A DNA stretch of 13,766 nucleotides from CAMYLR01 sp041577935 (GTDB taxonomy: Bacteria > Gemmatimonadota > Gemmatimonadetes > JACCXV01 > JAHWKZ01): positions 1-13,766 of the forward strand of contig JBFGIA010000067.1 in assembly GCA_041577935.1 (NCBI GenBank), written 5' to 3'. Below, piece by piece: positions 13,724 through 13,766 of this stretch. The notes below the pieces were generated by a model that was not told the DNA's origin, did no database searches, and was given only the letters and a program-made list of their open reading frames with translations. The position numbers and the translations under genes are program-made. Numbering within the stretch: position 1 is the stretch's first letter; the number at the start of each line of letters is the position of its first letter.

Positions 13724-13766
13724 TGTCTGAATTTCGCCATTTAGGGGATGTAGGGTCAAACCGTAC

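Noticed and set aside
13711..13740. Nine-codon open frame overlapping the dus start (ATG at 13740)
   Set aside because: No ribosome binding site and no amino acid bias suggesting attenuation. Too short to support.

Overview
The window is a bacterial chromosomal segment of fairly high GC content (my estimate is the high fifties percent). Genes are densely packed and mostly on the minus strand. The gene order rplM-rpsI-rpsB-tsf-pyrH, the short EF-Ts, and a dihydrouridine synthase of the form typical of the Bacteroidetes/FCB group (LAPMEDVSD, YTEFISSEGL, NIGCPVKCVAGRGAGAG) suggest an FCB-superphylum organism, possibly Gemmatimonadota. That placement rests on remembered family patterns and needs a phylogeny.

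Reading in the direction of minus-strand transcription (high to low coordinates), the window starts with dus and a membrane-anchored DsbA-like oxidoreductase, which are translationally coupled. Two tRNA genes follow, Phe(GAA) then Thr(CGT), with their own promoter, and then a small DUF4242 gene. Directly behind DUF4242 lies a broken remnant of a sulfotransferase gene: start codon, one frameshift, the PAPS-binding motif, then an abrupt end 12 bases from a convergent gene.

The only plus-strand genes lie between 8.7 and 11.1 kb. They are a class III-like polyphosphate kinase 2, a six-helix membrane protein of unknown function, and a small lipoprotein with an extremely acidic Ser/Asp/Glu tail. 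The lipoprotein has an extended -10 promoter set inside a perfect inverted repeat.

From 8565 down to 1 is a long minus-strand run of core genes. glmM and glmS make amino-sugar precursors for the cell wall. dtd and maf (overlapping) and mtnA are quality-control and salvage enzymes. A promoter overlapping the mtnA stop codon drives rplM-rpsI-rpsB-tsf-pyrH, the ribosomal protein, elongation factor and UMP kinase operon. pyrH runs off the left edge.

The most interesting items are (1) the sulfotransferase relic, (2) a three-tier nested stem-loop before rpsB that looks like an S2 autoregulatory leader, (3) the acidic lipoprotein and its dyad-flanked promoter, and (4) the six-helix protein with buried Asp/Glu/His residues next to PPK2. 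No CRISPR array, insertion sequence, rRNA or classical rho-independent terminator was found.
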